A stretch of 7,183 bases of DNA, taken from the NCBI GenBank assembly GCA_022561525.1, contig JADFRB010000093.1, positions 1 to 7,183 on the forward strand. Reading direction: 5' to 3'. Shown here piece by piece: positions 1 through 5,707 of this stretch. The notes beneath the pieces are model-generated. The model had not been told where the DNA came from. It made no database searches and saw nothing but the letters and a program-made list of their open reading frames with translations. This stretch comes from Nitrospinota bacterium. Its GTDB lineage: Bacteria > Nitrospirota > Nitrospiria > Nitrospirales > UBA8639. The position numbers and the translations under genes were made by a program. How positions within the stretch are numbered: the stretch's first letter is position 1; the number at the start of each line of letters is the position of its first letter.

Positions 1-360
1 TGAAGCAGGGGGCGATGGCGTTACACAATGCGCCCCTGCATTGTTTGGAAAAAACATTTTTGGCCATGTGGGTGATCAAACCTATATTGATAGGAAGGGA
101 TGGATTCAAAACCGCATGGGCCTGTTGTGTCTGGATTGCCCGAATAACCGGCTTTTTCCAGCACTTAGGGGATGCAAGTAAAAGGATGATCCAGACAGGA
201 CAGTTCGACCAACTGGCAATAGACCATCTGACTGATCATGCGCCAACAAATAATTGCATCCATATCTGGAATAACTTACGTCAGGTCAGGCTTGAGGCCT
301 AACTCTGAGGAACACAAATGGGGTTTGAGCGGTGCGAGGGAGTTATTATGAAGGTAAGAT
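1..360. other. Left-edge region with no confident gene
   Basis: I cannot assign a gene here. On the plus strand a frame runs in from the left edge and stops at TAA 179-181 (59 codons from base 2), and another overlapping frame runs 15-302. On the minus strand a frame without stops is open to the left edge from about base 235. None has a recognisable motif, and no convincing ribosome site precedes any internal start. A 7-bp stem hairpin lies at 25-44 (arms ACAATGC and GCATTGT). The stretch may hold the end of a gene that lies mostly outside the window, or eroded coding sequence. Bases 303-360 are the spacer beyond the 3' end of tusA; I see no clear terminator there. Confidence 0.4.
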
Positions 361-606
361 TTATTTGGTCTTCTTCACATAAGCCTTATAGACCATTTTA
401 GGATTGGCTTCTTCCTCTTCAAGTCCCACCATTTCGTGGCCTGTGGTTTGGCACCAGGCGGGCATGTCTTTTTTGATTCCTTCGTCATCGGATAGCACTT
501 CGAGGACCTGACCCATTGTGAGTTCTTTGATTTTTTTTGAGGTCATAATTATGGGCATGGGGCAGAAGTAGCCGAGGGTATCAAGTGTGGTGTCGGATTC
601 GATCAT
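361..606 (-). CDS. tusA: TusA/SirA-family sulfur carrier protein
   Basis: Small cytoplasmic sulfur carrier of the TusA family; these proteins accept sulfane sulfur as a cysteine persulfide and pass it to partners such as DsrE-type proteins, for tRNA thiolation, molybdenum cofactor synthesis or sulfur oxidation. The 81-residue product matches the usual family length. The signature CPxP is present as CPMP at residues 15-18 after a short first strand (LDTLGYFCPMP), with C15 the expected persulfide cysteine and a second cysteine at C52. I chose ATG at 606 because AAGGAG lies 6 bases upstream; a TTG at 609 is only 3 bases from that site. It follows the dsrE2-like gene on the same strand after 139 bases, so the two are probably cotranscribed. 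Family is certain; the exact pathway cannot be told from the sequence. Confidence 0.93.
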   Translation of the reverse strand: MIESDTTLDTLGYFCPMPIIMTSKKIKELTMGQVLEVLSDDEGIKKDMPAWCQTTGHEMVGLEEEEANPKMVYKAYVKKTK

Positions 607-645
607 CAATGGCTCCTTAAAAAATCTTGAGAGGGAAAGTAAAGC

Positions 646-704
646 AACCCCTCACCCTTCCCTTCGTTCCTCTTCGTAACTCAGCCCCTCGGGGGCGAGG
701 GGTT
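646..704. repeat. Nested G+C-rich hairpin between dsrE2 and tusA
   Basis: Outer arms AACCCCTC (646-653) and GAGGGGTT (697-704) are perfect complements and enclose a second hairpin, GCCCC (684-688) with GGGGC (692-696). No run of T follows on the minus strand, so this is not a textbook terminator. It lies in the 139-base gap of the dsrE2-tusA unit and could partly terminate or stabilise the transcript. It also resembles the short palindromic intergenic units at 2501-2640. Confidence 0.5.
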
Positions 705-745
705 AAAGAAACTTCAAACTCTCAGTAGTCATTTCTCACTACTTA

Positions 746-1276
746 TCAAATAAACAAATTCACAGCGCCGTCTTTGGCTTCCACGAGGTAGGTGGAGACG
801 CCGGCAAGTTCGTCGATTCCTTCAATCAACGTATCTTTGGAAATTCCGAGTAAGCCAAGTGTGGTTGTGCACGCGATCATTTTCACGCCAAGATCTTGAG
901 CAGTTTCCAGCAGCTCAGGAACAGAGGGCATCCTGTTGTCTTTCATGACCTTCTTCATCATGATGGAGCCCAAGCCGCCAAAGTGAAATCTTGACAATGG
1001 AAGGTTCTTTGCGCCTCCTTTATTCAGCCAACCAAAGGCTTTGCGTAGAAAGTCTTTGGCAGAACTTGTGGCGCCTTCCTTTCGAATGACATTCAATCCC
1101 CAGAAGGTGAAAAACATGGTGACTTGCATGCCCATGGCTGCGGCACCGGTGGCGATGATAAAGGCGGCCATGGCTTTATCCATATCCCCACTCAGAAGCA
1201 CGATCGTCACCTTATCAGGTTTGGTTTCTTGAAGTTGTGCGAGAGTTGTGGCGGGTTCGACTTGCGTCATACTCAT
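746..1276 (-). CDS. dsrE2: DsrE2-like sulfurtransferase (DsrE/DsrF/DrsH family)
   Basis: Member of the DsrE/DsrF/DrsH superfamily, closest in layout to DsrE2, which works with TusA in sulfane-sulfur transfer. The 176-residue product opens with a beta strand (KVTIVLLSG, residues 22-30), then a hydrophobic helix and strand (residues 36-60, AAAMGMQVTMFFTFWG) typical of the DsrE2 type. A variable middle ends in MMKKVMK, and the conserved C-terminal part has the sole cysteine, C136, in VKMIACTTT, the position expected to carry the persulfide. It ends in NLFI, as many relatives do. Start ATG 1276 has AGGTGA 4 bases upstream; ATG 1270, 10 bases from the same site, is an alternative. It lies upstream of tusA on the same strand, the usual pairing for this family, and is served by the promoter at 1400-1429. 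The residues 36-60 helix may contact the membrane. Confidence 0.85.
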   Translation of the reverse strand: MSMTQVEPATTLAQLQETKPDKVTIVLLSGDMDKAMAAFIIATGAAAMGMQVTMFFTFWGLNVIRKEGATSSAKDFLRKAFGWLNKGGAKNLPLSRFHFGGLGSIMMKKVMKDNRMPSVPELLETAQDLGVKMIACTTTLGLLGISKDTLIEGIDELAGVSTYLVEAKDGAVNLFI

Positions 1277-1399
1277 AAGTTCACCTATCGCCTTGTATGG
1301 GAGTTAGTAGTGGTCTTGTCACCTGCTCCACTGTGTGCCGATCTTAAGAAACACACTGCCAACATAGAGAAGGAGAAGAAAGAAAATTTAGTATTTTTA

Positions 1400-1429
1400 A
1401 CTATAATAGGGCCTCTTTCAGGTTGTCAA
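1400..1429 (-). promoter_or_regulatory. Predicted sigma70-type promoter for dsrE2-tusA
   Basis: On the minus strand a perfect TTGACA (1429-1424) is followed, 18 bases on, by TATAGT (1405-1400), five of six matches to TATAAT. Transcription would start near 1393, giving a leader of about 117 bases before the dsrE2 start at 1276. It lies in the A+T-rich gap between the divergent dsrE2 and ftcD genes. Confidence 0.6.
1402..1407 (+). promoter_or_regulatory. Possible -10 box for ftcD
   Basis: A perfect TATAAT on the plus strand lies about 90 bases before the ftcD start. No good -35 hexamer is seen 16-18 bases upstream (the stretch is AGAAGAAAGAA), so a promoter here would need an activator or be weak. 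It overlaps the -10 box of the minus-strand promoter, so the two would compete for polymerase. Confidence 0.25.
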
Positions 1430-1496
1430 GAAAAAGGGTTTGGGGTATGAACCCTTACCTAAACGACTCTATCCTTGCCAGAAATGGATCATTCAA

Positions 1497-2420
1497 ATGG
1501 CTACACCCATCATCGAATGTGTGGCAAACTGCAGTGAGGGGCGCAATATCGAAACGATTCATGCGCTCGCCCACGCGATCAATACCGTCAAAGACGTGAG
1601 CCTTTTGGACCAACACCGTGATTTTGACCATCATCGGTGTGTGTTGACCTTTGCCGGGTCGTCTGAGGGGGTGGCCCAAGCCGCATTGGAATTAGTGAAA
1701 ACGTCAACCAGGTTAATCGATATGTGCCAACATTCGGGGCAGCATCCACGAATTGGCGCTACTGATGTTTTGCCATTTATCCCTCTCGACGATGCCACAA
1801 TGAGCCAGTGTGTGGATTTGGCTAAGAGCGTGGGAAAGCGCATTGGCGATGAGCTTGAAATCCCAGTGTTCCTCTATGAGGAAGCGTGTGATCAATCTTA
1901 CCGCAAATCGCTTGAAGCCATTCGTCGTGGGGGTTTACCTGATCTCGCGTCACGGATGGAGTCTGATCCGGCCTGGTTACCTGATTTCGGTCCGGAGCAT
2001 CCGCATCCCACTGCCGGGGCTATAGCAGTTGGAGCGCGTCATCCATTGATTGCGTACAATATCGTGCTGAACACGAGCAACCTAGCTATTGCCCAAGCCA
2101 TTGCCAAGGTCATTCGGGCGTCCAGCGGCGGTTTGCCAGCGGTGAAGGCGCTGGGCTTGGAGTTAAAAACTCAAGGTTTAGTCCAGGTGTCCATGAATCT
2201 CACGAATTATCGTAATACCTCCCTCCATGTTGTGTTTGAAAAAGTCAAAGAAGAAGCGGAGCAACGTGGAGTGTCGATCAAGGGGAGTGAGCTGGTTGGG
2301 TTAATCCCACAAGAGGCGGCCACTCAGGCTGCGGCATACGACCTGAAATGTGATTCACTGGATTCCGATCACATTCTTGAGTCTCGCTTACGCCATTATC
2401 AGAAGGATAACTTAGACTGA
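1497..2420 (+). CDS. ftcD: Glutamate formimidoyltransferase, stand-alone domain
   Basis: Cytoplasmic folate enzyme of the formiminotransferase family, which moves the formimino group of N-formiminoglutamate to tetrahydrofolate in histidine breakdown; some single-domain bacterial members also act on 5-formyltetrahydrofolate. The 307-residue product covers both formiminotransferase subdomains and lacks the cyclodeaminase domain of the mammalian fusion. Visible marks are ECVANCSEG (7-15), the DFDHHRCVLTF segment (42-52), HPRIGATD (83-90) whose H83 matches the catalytic histidine of the mammalian enzyme, VFLYEEA (124-130), HPTAGAIAVGAR (170-181) and GGLPAVKALGLEL (211-223). The frame stays open to 1440, but ATG 1497 puts the conserved ECV segment at the usual place near the start; its ribosome site is weak (GGA at 1487). 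It is transcribed away from dsrE2. No other histidine-degradation gene is in the window, so the folate-salvage role deserves equal weight. Confidence 0.93.
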   Translation: MATPIIECVANCSEGRNIETIHALAHAINTVKDVSLLDQHRDFDHHRCVLTFAGSSEGVAQAALELVKTSTRLIDMCQHSGQHPRIGATDVLPFIPLDDATMSQCVDLAKSVGKRIGDELEIPVFLYEEACDQSYRKSLEAIRRGGLPDLASRMESDPAWLPDFGPEHPHPTAGAIAVGARHPLIAYNIVLNTSNLAIAQAIAKVIRASSGGLPAVKALGLELKTQGLVQVSMNLTNYRNTSLHVVFEKVKEEAEQRGVSIKGSELVGLIPQEAATQAAAYDLKCDSLDSDHILESRLRHYQKDNLD

Positions 2421-2500
2421 ACCATAGTGGGTTCTTCCGAGTTTTCCGTGGGTAAACTTTGTACTACTAAGTGTTTAGCCAGAGGGAGCCACCTGGTGAT

Positions 2501-2542
2501 TCCTCCCCTTTGTAATGGGAGGCGAGGCGAGGCGAGGTGGGG
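2501..2542. repeat. Left hairpin unit of an inverted repeat pair
   Basis: CCTCCC (2502-2507) pairs with GGGAGG (2517-2522) around CCTTTGTAAT. The unit CTCCCCTTTGTAATGGGAGG, followed by a G-rich tail, is an imperfect inverted copy of the right-hand unit near 2611-2640. Such CCTTTGTAA-centred palindromes look like small dispersed intergenic repeats. Confidence 0.55.
2520..2539 (+). repeat. 5-bp tandem repeat, four copies
   Basis: AGGCG occurs three times in a row, followed by a fourth copy with one change (AGGTG). It lies in the tail of the left hairpin unit and probably arose by replication slippage. No coding sequence overlaps it. Confidence 0.85.
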
Positions 2543-2610
2543 TAGAGTCCCTGACGTATCTGGATGTATTGAAGTTTTCAGCCTCCGCTTCCACGCAAAA
2601 AGGCTACTTC

Positions 2611-2640
2611 CCCTCCGTCCCTCCTTACAAAGGAGGGGGA
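2611..2640. repeat. Right hairpin unit of the inverted repeat pair
   Basis: CCCTCCTT (2619-2626) pairs perfectly with AAGGAGGG (2630-2637) around ACA, an 8-bp stem. Read on the minus strand, its TTTGTAAGGAGGGACGG matches the left unit with a few changes. No T run follows on the plus strand, so it is unlikely to be a simple terminator for ftcD. Confidence 0.6.
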
Positions 2641-2847
2641 CTCAAGGACGAATAGCCATACTTTTTACCCATGCTCATGTTGGAAGAAACTAATAGTGAA
2701 CGCGGGCTGGATCTGCGGGTTTTGGTGTTGTGGAATCACAGTGTATTTCATGATATGGTTTCTTAATAATCACGTAAGGGTTTTGCGAGAAGAAGACACA
2801 CGAGAGCAAGAGATCTTTTTACCATTGCTTCCCTAAAGGAGAGTCGT

Positions 2848-3267
2848 ATGCCAGGAACGAATATTCGAGAGACCAAGTTTGGAAAAATGACAGTCGGGCA
2901 ATTGATGGAAAAATGCGTGCAGTCTGCCAACAGGGACTCGAAGACGGAATTGCTCGCCTCGTATATGATGGAGGGGTTTGGCTCGGTGCCGATCATTGAC
3001 GATTCGGAAAATTTAGTTGGTATTGTGTCAGAGTTTGACCTTTTGAAATCCCTGAGAAAAGGCAACAAACTTGGCGAGGTCTTGGCTGGTGATATCATGA
3101 CTCCGAATCCCATTTCAGCGATTCAGGGCATGGATATGCCAGCGCTCATCGATATTTTGCAAAACAATCATCTCATTCGTGTGCCGGTGATCGATGGTAA
3201 GGGAAAATTGATCGGGATTGTCGCTCGACGGGATATCCTCCGTGGTTACCTCCAAACGGAACACTAA
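2848..3267 (+). CDS. Two-CBS-domain protein
   Basis: Stand-alone CBS pair (Bateman module) of 139 residues with no attached catalytic or membrane part. CBS pairs usually bind adenine nucleotides and act as energy or ligand sensors for partner proteins. CBS1 spans about residues 17-70 (SVPIIDDSENLVGIVSEFDLL) and CBS2 about 82-135 (DIMTPNPIS, then RVPVIDGKGKLIGIVARRDIL); both keep the hydrophobic GIV strand followed by the D-L/I helix start typical of the fold. ATG 2848 is well set: AAAGGAG (2835-2841) lies 6 bases upstream. The ion channel gene follows on the same strand after 105 bases, so cotranscription is possible. A direct regulatory link to the channel is only an inference from position; the protein could equally act on distant partners. 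Confidence 0.93.
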   Translation: MPGTNIRETKFGKMTVGQLMEKCVQSANRDSKTELLASYMMEGFGSVPIIDDSENLVGIVSEFDLLKSLRKGNKLGEVLAGDIMTPNPISAIQGMDMPALIDILQNNHLIRVPVIDGKGKLIGIVARRDILRGYLQTEH

Positions 3268-3372
3268 ATTTACAATCTGCTGTTATCCTGCCTTCCACCG
3301 ATAGCTATTTAGACGCTCATGGTCAATCTGACAGGTTTGCGTTGAGTGTATTCTGAAAAAAGAGGCCTTCAC

Positions 3373-4194
3373 GTGCAACAGTTTGCCGATCGAATTGTAA
3401 AGACTGCCGGTTTTGAATATTTCATCATCGCGCTCATCATTGGTAACGGCGTGTTGCTGGGATTGGAAACGTCTCCGGCATTGGTTCAGGCCTATGGGGA
3501 TTGGTTCCACCTGGGCAATCAACTCGTTCTTGGCGTGTTTATCATCGAAGCGATGTTAAAAATGACGGCAGTCGCGCCTCGGGTCGGGCGCTATTTCCAG
3601 GATGGTTGGAACGTCTTTGACTTTTTAGTCATTGTCTTTTCTCTCGTTCCGGCAACTGGGGATTTTGCCATGATTGCCCGGCTTGCCCGCTTGTTGCGGG
3701 TTGTCCGTCTAATTTCTACGATTCCAGAGCTTCGGCTTATTGTTTCGACTTTGGTTCGCTCAATCCCCAGCATGGGGCATGTGATGCTGTTAATGGGGGT
3801 GATTTTTTATATCTATGCCATCACCGGGTATCAGTTGTTTCATGAACACGATCCCACTCACTGGCGATCGCTTGGCATTGCCCTGCTCTCCCTCTTCCGC
3901 GTGGTCACGCTTGAAGATTGGACCGACATCATGTACACCGCCATGGAATTTCATGAGCTCGCCTGGATCTATTTTGTGAGTTTCGTGGTGTTGGGAACTT
4001 TCGTGGTGGTGAATTTATTTATAGCAGTCGTGATCAATAACCTGGACGAAGCCAAGGCAGAGCGTCTTCGAGAGTTGGAGCCACCAGTCTCAAGAGAAGA
4101 AATCTTGAGTGATTTGCGGTCAACTCAAAAAGCCTTGCAACGGTTAGAGGAAAGATTGGAGCGCCACGCTCAGCAAATACCTGAAGGGAACTAA
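3373..4194 (+). CDS. Voltage-gated cation channel, single six-helix domain
   Basis: Inner-membrane channel subunit of the bacterial NaChBac/NavAb type, expected to form a tetramer. With the GTG at 3373 the product has 273 residues: S1 about 14-31, S2 about 51-64, S3 about 79-93, S4 about 99-117 with arginines every third position (R103, R106, R109, R112), S5 about 134-156, pore with filter TLEDWTD at 179-185, and S6 about 198-223 ending in NLFIAVVINNL. The tail at 238-268 is rich in L, E and R in heptad-like spacing and should form the coiled coil that bundles the four subunits. I chose GTG 3373 because AGAGG (3361-3365) lies 7 bases before it and S1 then begins close to the N-terminus; GTG 3346, nine codons earlier, remains possible. 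The filter differs from the TLESW of known bacterial sodium channels. Confidence 0.93.
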   Translation: MQQFADRIVKTAGFEYFIIALIIGNGVLLGLETSPALVQAYGDWFHLGNQLVLGVFIIEAMLKMTAVAPRVGRYFQDGWNVFDFLVIVFSLVPATGDFAMIARLARLLRVVRLISTIPELRLIVSTLVRSIPSMGHVMLLMGVIFYIYAITGYQLFHEHDPTHWRSLGIALLSLFRVVTLEDWTDIMYTAMEFHELAWIYFVSFVVLGTFVVVNLFIAVVINNLDEAKAERLRELEPPVSREEILSDLRSTQKALQRLEERLERHAQQIPEGN

Positions 4195-4221
4195 CTGGGG
4201 AGCAAAGTCCGGTAATCAATG

Positions 4222-4366
4222 AAGGGCACCTCTAAAAACCGTCCTTTTCCGTGATGGCGGCGTCAGCCGCGTGCTCAAATCCTCATGTATTCGCCCATAC
4301 ACTCCGGTTTTCCGCGCGCGGCTTCCTTGCCCTCACAAAAAATGCCGTGTTTTTAGAGGTGCCCTT
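4222..4366. repeat. 145-bp MITE-like element with perfect 18-bp inverted ends
   Basis: The left end AAGGGCACCTCTAAAAAC (4222-4239) is the exact reverse complement of the right end at 4349-4366. The interior has no real gene; it holds an inner hairpin GCGGC-GTCA-GCCGC (4257-4270) and the palindrome CCGCGCGCGG (4312-4321). No clear target-site duplication is seen at the borders. The size, perfect ends and lack of coding sequence fit a non-autonomous miniature element. It fills nearly all of the gap between the convergent channel and PLP-enzyme genes, where an insertion harms neither. Confidence 0.85.
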
Positions 4367-4381
4367 AAGACAAAAAGATGG

Positions 4382-5470
4382 TTAGTACTGGAGTTGTTGG
4401 CCAATCGTCGAGAGTCCCGTCTGAAAATCCTCTTGCTTCAACATAGAAGACCATGATAGGCGAATCGCAGGTGTGTCACTTGCTGGATAGTCTACAAATG
4501 GTTTCACAATAATTCCAAATTCTGAGGCAAGCTGCTTGGCAAATTGGACATGATCTAAGTCAGACTTTCCTTTGAACGTGAGGATGCCAGGAGCATGTGG
4601 TCCCTCCCATTCCAGGACATGACAACCTTGAATCCGGCCTAACTGTTCTTTTGCTTCCTTCTGAAAATTGAGGAGTTGTTCTGTCTCGATTCCCTTTTGA
4701 TGTCTGTGTTGACAGGCCTGAGCAAACCCCGCAATGAGTCCGATGTTGTGTGTCCCGATTTCAAATTGGGAGGCTGGCGGCCACCCTGGATTTTCCGTTT
4801 GAATCTGTTGGAAATTCGGTTGCTGGAAAAGGCCATCTCGCACCACCATCGCCCCCGTGCCGAGGGGGCCTCGACACCACTTGTGGCCAGTAAACAAGTA
4901 AACATCGAAATCCAGCAGGCTCAGGTCTACAGCGATATGGCCCACAGCCTGCGCACCATCGATGATGACCACACACTGGTGTGCTTTGGCTATTTCTGAA
5001 ATGTCGTGTATGGGAAAAACCCGGCCATCCACGTGAGACACATGGCTCATCACGAGGGCTTTGGGGTGGTGTTGGTTGACCTGATGTTTGAATTCTTTGA
5101 TGAATTCGCCAGGGCTGACCGGCTTAATCGCGTGAATATGAATGCCTCGCGGCTCAAGGGCGAACAGTTGACTCGTGATGGAAGGGTTTTCGTGCGTGGT
5201 GGTCAGAATGGTATCGCCCGATTTCCAATTCAGTGAGGAGAGTATGAGGAAATGAGCGGTAGATGCATTCGAGACGAATGCGATGGTCGAGGGATCCGAA
5301 ACATGTAATAACGAGCCAACCTTTTGCCGACAATCACGAACCTTGTTGAGATACCACTCAATGCCGGCATCAGAATATAAAAATTCCTTGAACTCCGTTA
5401 GCGTCCGTTCAACTTCCTGTTCAGCTTCTGGATCAGTCGGGCTTAGAGCAGCGTAATTGAGATAGATCAT
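4382..5470 (-). CDS. Class V aminotransferase-fold PLP enzyme, EgtE candidate
   Basis: Cytoplasmic fold-type I PLP enzyme of the class V (cysteine desulfurase/isopenicillin epimerase-like) group, 362 residues. Marks: a short opening LNYAALSP (4-11), SNAST phosphate-side loop (67-71), H93 in TTHEN to stack on the ring, IDGAQAVGH (170-178) with D171 and Q174 for the pyridine, and K197 in TGHKWCRGPLGTGA as the Schiff-base lysine. The C-terminal region (IVKPFVDYP to IRLSW) lacks the active-site cysteine loop of NifS/IscS, so it is probably not a cysteine desulfurase. The start is bounded by an in-frame TGA just upstream; there is no good ribosome site. It lies downstream of egtD on the same strand, which suggests an EgtE-like C-S lyase or another enzyme acting on an EgtD product. 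Fold is certain; substrate is not. Confidence 0.85.
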   Translation of the reverse strand: MIYLNYAALSPTDPEAEQEVERTLTEFKEFLYSDAGIEWYLNKVRDCRQKVGSLLHVSDPSTIAFVSNASTAHFLILSSLNWKSGDTILTTTHENPSITSQLFALEPRGIHIHAIKPVSPGEFIKEFKHQVNQHHPKALVMSHVSHVDGRVFPIHDISEIAKAHQCVVIIDGAQAVGHIAVDLSLLDFDVYLFTGHKWCRGPLGTGAMVVRDGLFQQPNFQQIQTENPGWPPASQFEIGTHNIGLIAGFAQACQHRHQKGIETEQLLNFQKEAKEQLGRIQGCHVLEWEGPHAPGILTFKGKSDLDHVQFAKQLASEFGIIVKPFVDYPASDTPAIRLSWSSMLKQEDFQTGLSTIGQQLQY

Positions 5471-5520
5471 GTGTGATCACGCAAAGAGCGAAATATCATT
5501 AGCCAAGTAGCTCAAGGAAG

Positions 5521-5530
5521 CGTGTACACG
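5521..5530. promoter_or_regulatory. 10-bp perfect palindrome
   Basis: CGTGTACACG is a perfect palindrome in the leader of the PLP-enzyme gene, 51 bases upstream of its start and 9 bases from the end of the 5540-5707 repeat. A second, 8-bp palindrome (GTGATCAC, 5473-5480) lies almost at the start codon. Either could be a binding site, but a single copy proves nothing. Confidence 0.2.
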
Positions 5531-5539
5531 AAAAAGCCA

Positions 5540-5707
5540 AGGGGCTGTTCACAAAGGCCCGTTGTCTGACCCGCCCAACCCAGGCGCGCCAAGACGCGCC
5601 CTTCCACAGGCAAGGCCGCAGGCGCTTTGGCGCGCGGAGCGTACTCAAAGTACGTGAGCACGACAAAGGGCCGAGAACGCCGCTGGCGGACTTTTTCAAC
5701 AGCCCCT
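5540..5707. repeat. 168-bp palindromic element between egtD and the PLP gene
   Basis: The two ends are inverted copies: AGGGGCTGTT begins the left end (5540-5549) and, read on the minus strand, the right end (5707-5698); the match continues to 17 of 20 bases. Inside, GCGCGCCAA (5584-5592) pairs with TTGGCGCGC (5627-5635), and CGTAC (5640-5644) with GTACG (5650-5654), so the transcript would be strongly folded. The interior is far richer in G+C than the flanking genes. Open frames across it are by-products of base composition. I recall similar AGGGGCTGTTGAAAAAG-ended units as dispersed repeats in Nitrospira genomes. It sits within the egtD unit and supplies part of the egtD stop codon. Confidence 0.8.

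Larger units (their letters stand above)
2421..2847. other. Gene-free spacer between ftcD and the CBS gene
   Basis: This 427-base stretch has no credible gene. Its middle (2501-2640) holds two facing hairpin units and a 5-bp tandem repeat, listed separately. The last 150 bases are A+T richer and probably contain the promoter of the CBS gene, but I see no pair of hexamers good enough to name. No clear rho-independent terminator follows ftcD. Confidence 0.6.

Noticed and set aside
25..44. Hairpin with 7-bp arms as a terminator
   Set aside because: The T run after it starts over 10 bases later and is preceded by a run of A, so it does not fit a rho-independent terminator.
348..401. 17-codon plus-strand ORF with GAGGGAG upstream
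   Set aside because: It overlaps the 3' end of tusA in antisense and is too short to support as a gene, despite a passable ribosome site.
2501..2640. CRISPR array
   Set aside because: There are only two facing hairpin units and one 5-bp tandem; no regularly spaced direct repeats or cas genes are present.
2427..2693. 88-codon plus-strand open frame after ftcD
   Set aside because: It runs through the hairpin repeats and the AGGCG tandem, is rich in arginine from the repeat itself, and shows no protein-like pattern.
4382..5470. Cysteine desulfurase (NifS/IscS) serving the tusA/dsrE2 genes
   Set aside because: The active-site cysteine loop is missing from the C-terminal region, and the gene pairs with egtD, about 4 kb from the sulfur genes.
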